Assembly: GCA_003013855.2 (NCBI GenBank)
Contig: ML058440.1
Location: forward strand, 1 to 64,000
Source of the DNA: Liriodendron chinense
Lineage: Eukaryota > Streptophyta > Magnoliopsida > Magnoliales > Magnoliaceae
Direction of reading: 5' to 3'
Length of the DNA stretch: 64,000 bases
Made by a program: the position numbers and the translations under genes. Of the stretch, positions 59,180 through 64,000 are shown in pieces; position 1 is the stretch's first letter, and each line of letters opens with the position of its first letter. Below the pieces are notes generated by a model, which searched no databases, was not told the origin of the DNA, and worked only from the letters and a program-made list of their open reading frames with translations.

Positions 59180-59590
59180 TTCGGTGGATCCGGGGATGTG
59201 AGGCCCACTGTAATGTATGTGACTACATCCATGCCATCCAAATGTTAGACGGACCTTAGTACAGGAAACAGTGGTAATTAACCATTAAAAAAAAATTTAT
59301 TGACCACAAAAGCTTTGGATCAACATGATAGTTGCGCACTATCTTCGCCTAGGTCTTTGTAACCTTATCAACAGGTTTGATGGCAAATAAACATTCGTAT
59401 TGAATCTATGAAGTTTATAATATTGGGGATTTAATCACAACTGTTCCTTGTGGTTTGGTCCAGTTAAGATTTGGGTCAGTTTCATTTTTGGTATAATGCC
59501 CAAAATGAACTGTAAAGGTGGTTGGACCAGTGTGGATTTAAGTCACATGCATCACCTTGACCCCCACAAGATCCCCGAAGCCACGCCCTG
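59180..59590. mobile_element. Palindromic MITE
   Basis: GGCTTCGGTGGATCCGGGGA at the left pairs with AAGATCCCCGAAGCC at the right. The inner GTGAGGCCCACTGTAATGTA, the core GTTTGATGGCAAATAAACAT and the right arm GTGTGGATTTAAGTCACATG follow the usual order. Confidence 0.6.
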
Positions 59591-59649
59591 ACTTTTAAGC
59601 CTGACCATCTAATCTATGTGGCCCACCTGCCAGAATGATCAGGTCCCGT

Positions 59650-59760
59650 ACCCGGATCCATAGCTAAAGTGGTAGACTGATCGAAGACAACCCAATTTTA
59701 GCGTTGAGGTCTCAATTCCCAAGCGGGGTAGCTAACATTGCCGTGTGCAGTAACTCTAAA
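59650..59760 (+). mobile_element. SINE-like fragment
   Basis: CATAGCTAAAGTGGTAGACT (A-box-like) and GAGGTCTCAATTCCCAAGCG (B-box-like) correspond to the parts of the insertion at 26453-26632, followed by GGCTAACATTGC-like sequence. No poly(A) tail or target duplication was seen, so it is probably 3'-truncated. Confidence 0.5.
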
Positions 59761-60033
59761 ACCATCCTCGAGACCGGCTAACAAATTCATAAGACACGTG
59801 TCATATTTTTTGTCAATCCAGGCGGCTTAATGGCTATCTACTGGACGGTGGAAAATATAATTGCTGCGGAGCAAATTCAACAGAGGAAAATTAGACGGCT
59901 GAATCTTTCCTATCATTGTGATCTTCTGTTTAAGATCCATCCATGAAGGTTCCCATGATAAGGGATGGTCTGGATATCTTTAAAGGTATGCCATGTGCAC
60001 GTGATGAGTTCCACAGACTTAGTAGAATTTGCA
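59761..60033. repeat. Repeat B-like fragment
   Basis: TTAGACGGCTGAATC, GATCTTCTGTTTAAGATCC and GGTATGCCATGTGCACGTG follow the order seen in the tail of repeat B. No gene was seen. Confidence 0.3.
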
Positions 60034-60535
60034 GGGCAGCGAATTAGGTGCCGCCCGGCCTCACCCTACCCGATGACCCCCCTGACAGTGCTGCGTGGTA
60101 TGTCCACGCTGTCCATCCGTTTGCCAGCTCATTTTAAGACATAATCCAAAAAATAAACAGATACTTAAGTCATGTGGGCCACACTATATGAATCAGTGGT
60201 GATTTAACACCCACCATTAAAAAAATTTATGGCCCACTGTAATGTTTATTTACCATCCAACTTTTTTATACGATCACACAGACTTTTAGCTGAAGAGAAA
60301 AAACAAACATCAGCTTGATCCAAAACTTCTGTGTCCCACAAAAAGCTTTTAACTGTCAACATCACTGTTTCTCCAGTGTGCGGTCCACCTAAGACTTGGA
60401 TCTGCTTAATTTTCGGTCTCATGCCTGAAAATGATACGGAAAAACGGTTGGACGGCTTGGATATACTAAATATACATCAAGCGGTCAGGACCGCACCCTA
60501 TTAAGTGAGGCCGGGCCGCACCTAACCCCTTTCCC
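60034..60535. mobile_element. Palindromic MITE
   Basis: Starts GGGCAGCGAATTAGGTGCCG and ends GGGCCGCACCTAACCCCTTT. The arms GCTGTCCATCCGTTTGCCAG and AAAACGGTTGGACGGCTTGG are inverted; the core includes AATGTTTATTTACCATCCAA. Confidence 0.65.
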
Positions 60536-60755
60536 ATTTTCGCACAGCAAAAGATTTTTTCGCATGTGGGACCGACGGTATATACTGGTATCTCTAATGC
60601 TTCCAATTTCCACCGTAGGATTCCCAGCTTTAGGAGACTCGCAAAAGTCAGGGAAAACGACAATTCTCAATTATCGAAGGGGAGGAATCATTCTGAGGAC
60701 GCTGCATACTCTGTCTGTGCTCGGGGAATATTTTATAACTCAAAATCAACCTACC
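60536..60755. other. Short unclassified spacer
   Basis: Spacer between two MITEs. It ends with CAACCTACC, the left target duplication of the next element. Overlapping short frames here show no family resemblance. Confidence 0.35.
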
Positions 60756-61306
60756 GGGAGCGGATTAGGTGAGACCCCGGCCTCACCTAAGACGGTGCGG
60801 CCCTTACCGTGGGGGTTACGGTGGGGCCCACCTTGATGTATGTATTATGTATCCACTCCGTCCATCCATTTTTCCAGATCATTTTAGGGATTATACCAGA
60901 AAGGAAGCAGATCCAATCATCAGGTGGACCATAACACAAGAAACAGTGGTGATTGACCATCCTACCATTAAAAACTTATTAGGACGTACTTCATGTTTCC
61001 ATTGTGCTTATTTACCATCCAATCTGTTGATAAGGTCACATGATCCGGAATTAAGGGAAAAAAACAAATGTCAGCTTCATCCAAAACTTTTGTGGGCCAT
61101 TAATGGTCAATAATCACTATTTCTTATTTTATGGTCCACCTGATGATTGGATCTGCTTCATTTCTGGTATAATCCCCTAAAATGATCTGAAAAAATGGAT
61201 GGACGGCATGGATACATAATACATACATCAAGGCGGGCCCCACAGTAACCCACGGTAAGGGCCGCACCGTCTTGGGTGAGGCCGGGGTCTCACCTAATCC
61301 GCTCTC
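60756..61306. mobile_element. Palindromic MITE, long well-kept arms
   Basis: Starts GGGAGCGGATTAGGTGAGAC and ends GTCTCACCTAATCCGCTCTC. Arms of over 200 bp mirror each other closely, including GACGGTGCGGCCCTTACCGT against ACGGTAAGGGCCGCACCGTC. Flanks are CAACCTACC (60747-60755) and CAACCAACC (61307-61315), one mismatch in nine. It is one of the best preserved copies here. Confidence 0.92.
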
Positions 61307-61315
61307 CAACCAACC

Positions 61316-62329
61316 ACATTGTGGAACCCATCCTGAAAGCGACATCTCAAAACAGATTCTTTGAACATTTTTAACCAATGATTTTCGGACACTTGTTTGT
61401 TGAAATTAGATACTTTTCGTTTTCATCCTTCAAATAAATAAATGGCAATCTCATAACTTTGTTCTTTTTTGGCTCCTGATACATCTAAACTAAAAAAACA
61501 TAATTTAAAAAGTTTGAATAGACTTAATCATGTTTCACCTGTGTTTTCTAATTAATTTATCACTTTCATCTATCACACTATTAGAGTATGAAAGGATGCA
61601 GATTGTCCCCACTATGATGTATGTGTTTTGTCCATGCCATCAAATCATTTTAGGGCACAAACAAAAAAAGTGGCACATCAGAGTTTCACTTGGACCACAT
61701 TACAGGAAACATTGGTGATGGGATGCTCACCAATAAAAGCTTCTTAGAGGCTACAGAAGTTCTGGGTGAAGCTGGTATTTGTATTTCCCTCTGTCCTTGA
61801 ATGTGTGACTTTATCAATCAAGTTAGATGGCTAATAAGTATTACATTAAGCTATAGGAAATTCCTGTTAGTAGACTCTGCGGAGTTTCAACAAGAGGCAT
61901 CCACCTCAAAACCCACCAAGGTGAAATTCCCACGGCTAACGGCACAGTAGGTGTGTTGCACAATTGACTGGGTGGGTGGGTTGCATGACTGATGAAAAAA
62001 ATAAAAATAAAAAAATAAAATAAAATAAATAAGTTATAGGAAATTTCAAATGGTGAGCGTGTTAGTTACTAGTATTTTCCTCAATTGCACCATATATCAA
62101 ATGATGGGATATCGAAATGATTAATTTTATCATTCACTTTTGAAATCAAACAAAAGAAACAGTAGGTGTGAAATCGTGGAAATTCATACCATTAATTTAT
62201 AATAGTAAGTAATGATTATTGAGTTCCCTGCATTTACAAGCTGTAAATTGGAAACAAACATGCCTTAAAACGATCTGAAAAAATAAACGGGCGGCAGGTA
62301 TACGACACATATATGACCGTGGGGCCCAC
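61316..62329. repeat. Repeat B fragment, broken MITE and AT-rich insert
   Basis: 61320-61600 resembles repeat B (CTGATACATCTAAACTAAAA). 61605-61860 has one arm and core of a palindromic MITE (CCCCACTATGATGTATGTGT). 61870-62035 looks like an insertion ending in an AAATAAAAT-rich tail, possibly a SINE. The MITE resumes at about 62040-62330 with CGTGGGGCCCACAGATTATG. Confidence 0.45.
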
Positions 62330-62720
62330 AGATTATGTCCAGTAGCCACTGGCAGTATCACTCTCTGAAAGGAATTGATTTCCAGAAGCCATAAGATCCT
62401 TGTTCAGGATTCGGTCCTGCTCAAGTGCACCGTACCACAAAGAGCAGCGGCAATAATGAAACTCACCCATGAGACCTTCTTAGGGCCATACAACCTGTTC
62501 AACAGGTCATATAGACATGGGATGAAGGGAAAACACAAATGTTAGATTGATCCGAAACTTTTGTCATTGGGAAGAAGTTTTTAATGATCGGAGTTCAATC
62601 CTCACGAATCTGCCTCATTTTTTACTTCATATCCTAAAATGATATGGAAAAATGGAAGCAATGCATAAATAAAACCCGTACATTACGGTGGACCCCATAG
62701 AGCCCTGCCTTGACGGATTA
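62330..62720. mobile_element. Right part of a palindromic MITE
   Basis: Core ACAACCTGTTCAACAGGTC and GATGAAGGGAAAACACAAAT, then the right arm GTACATTACGGTGGACCCCA. The left arm is incomplete. Confidence 0.5.
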
Positions 62721-63812
62721 TCGTCGGAGCGTCTCCGCTTCCCTCGTCCAGTCTCATTGGTTCAGTCGTCCGGTTTTAATTTCTAGTTATACTCTGGTTT
62801 TAAGAAAGTGGGGCCATGTTTCTGTCATCCGTACTCATTGGTTCCTCCAAACGCTTCTCAGTTTGCAGCGGACAACGGATGCTAAAGAAGAGAAATGCTG
62901 ATAAGAGATTTAGTGGCCAGGATTCTCTGATTTGGATGATTGGTGGGAGTTCGTACACGGTGGTTTCTGCTATGTGAATACTCTAGATCTCTCGATTTCT
63001 TGGACGTTGGAAGCTCTTGTAGAAATTCAAAACCCGAGTATTAGTATGAAGAGATGAATATCCTCGCGTCAGGTTCGTTGTGGGACTAAACGCCAGTGCT
63101 GGTGACCTAATTATGCGTTTTGGACACGCAAAGAATGGTCATCTCAGTCTGGACCGCTCACTCTCCGGGCGTTGGATGTCGATCCATGCGCACGTTATTT
63201 TGAACCGTTAATTACTAGGCCATGGACCAGACCCAGCCATATCGATCCATCACACGTGTATGTGGGATAATCCGCAGGGTATCGACTGCGTGGGCTCACT
63301 GCCATATGTGTATAAATCCACTCCGTCCATCTACAAGCCAGTGGAACGGAAATCATTTACCGCTGATGTGATTTTTCCCACTGATTGGATACGGAGGAAT
63401 CCGCAAAGCCGTGTTGTCGCCTCCGTTAGTTTTGAAATTGCTTATTTTTTGGCATGTCTCGTCATCCTGTTGGGCCATATATGATGAATGGATTGGATGA
63501 CAGTTACACACCACAATAGCTTCTCCATTGGAAGGTTTTATTGGGTGGGCGTCCCCTCTCAATGTTCCCTGAGTGTGTCTCGCGAGAGTTTGGGAATTGT
63601 CAATTCACATGGAAGGATCACTTTAGTTTTGGAGTGGCCTGATTTGAGGGCGTACCTTCATCCCAGGAAACCACACCATATGAAGGGATTGGATCGCATG
63701 TAAACACCAAGGTGGCCCCGTACACTAATAGTAGACTTCCCCTTCTCAATAGCTCCATTACGTTGTCGCCCACCTAATTTCCTCATCATCTTGATTTTTG
63801 GGCTCCAAAGTC
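62721..63812. other. Intergenic DNA with MITE words, no gene
   Basis: Short open frames near 62710-62900 and 63260-63700 have no family resemblance. A worn palindromic element may lie at about 63260-63720 (TATAAATCCACTCCGTCCAT and TTGGATCGCATGTAAACACC), without recognisable ends. Confidence 0.35.
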
Positions 63813-64000
63813 GGAAGCGGATTGCGTGGCCATGATGTAAATGTTATATTCACATCGTCCATCCATTTGGCCTGATCGTTTTACGTCATGTGCTAAAAAT
63901 GAGACAGGTCCAAATCTTAAGTGTTCCACACGATCCACACCACATAAAGCAGGAGAGATAGTAATTCTCCCCTATTGAACCTGATACGATGGTGTTTATT
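63813..64000. mobile_element. Palindromic MITE cut by the window end
   Basis: Begins GGAAGCGGATTGCGTGGCCA, then TGATGTAAATGTTATATTCA and CATCGTCCATCCATTTGGCC, and reaches the core TGGTGTTTATT at the last base. Only the left arm is visible. Confidence 0.7.

Overview
The window is nuclear DNA of a flowering plant. It carries GT-AG spliced genes of plant families, namely two copper amine oxidases and one cytochrome P450 of the CYP706 type. Only about 7 kb is recognisable coding sequence, and most of the rest is transposon-derived. The commonest repeat arm (GGGCCCACC-ATGATGTATGT, then a CCGTCCATCC block) recalls magnoliid genomes such as Magnolia, Liriodendron or the laurel family. That placement is a recollection and was not tested.

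Layout. 1-5.5 kb: purine tract, LTR-retrotransposon remnants and small palindromic elements. 5.9-8.4 kb (+): a two-exon CYP706-like gene with exon 1 open and exon 2 broken by four single-base indels. 9.4-14.6 kb: palindromic MITEs, a Tourist-like MITE and a ~180-bp tandem array. 15.8-21.55 kb (-): copper amine oxidase A, 5 exons, 732 aa predicted. 22.1-28 kb: a diverged tandem segmental duplication whose copies differ by MITE and SINE insertions. 30.2-32.8 kb: an internally deleted Copia-like element with 5-bp target duplications. 35.45-36.06 kb: a related solo LTR. 36-46.5 kb: LTR remnants, a long TA/CA microsatellite and a hAT-like element. 47.36-53.5 kb (-): copper amine oxidase B, 5 exons, 714 aa predicted. 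53.6-64 kb: dense MITEs, including a three-layer nest.

Genes. The two amine oxidases lie in the same orientation, have identical coding lengths for exons 2-5 (114, 450, 98, 211 nt) and keep every catalytic residue: the base Asp, the topaquinone Tyr in NYDY, the His-x-His pair and the third Cu His. They are a diverged tandem pair, about 70% identical in exon 3 by hand count. Both have an N-terminal hydrophobic anchor and no C-terminal SKL-type signal, which points to the secretory, vacuolar or apoplastic route. The P450 lies about 7 kb from gene A; nothing in the sequence ties it to the oxidases.

The most distinctive structure is a large group of 0.4-0.55 kb almost fully palindromic MITEs, roughly 25-30 complete or partial copies. 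Several have clear 9-bp target duplications, as expected for Mutator-like elements. I found no undescribed multi-gene system. The most useful new observations are the insertion chronology (paired empty and filled sites, nested layers), the intact amine oxidase pair and the broken P450. Exon borders are hand-placed from splice consensus and family alignment; no computation or database search was run.
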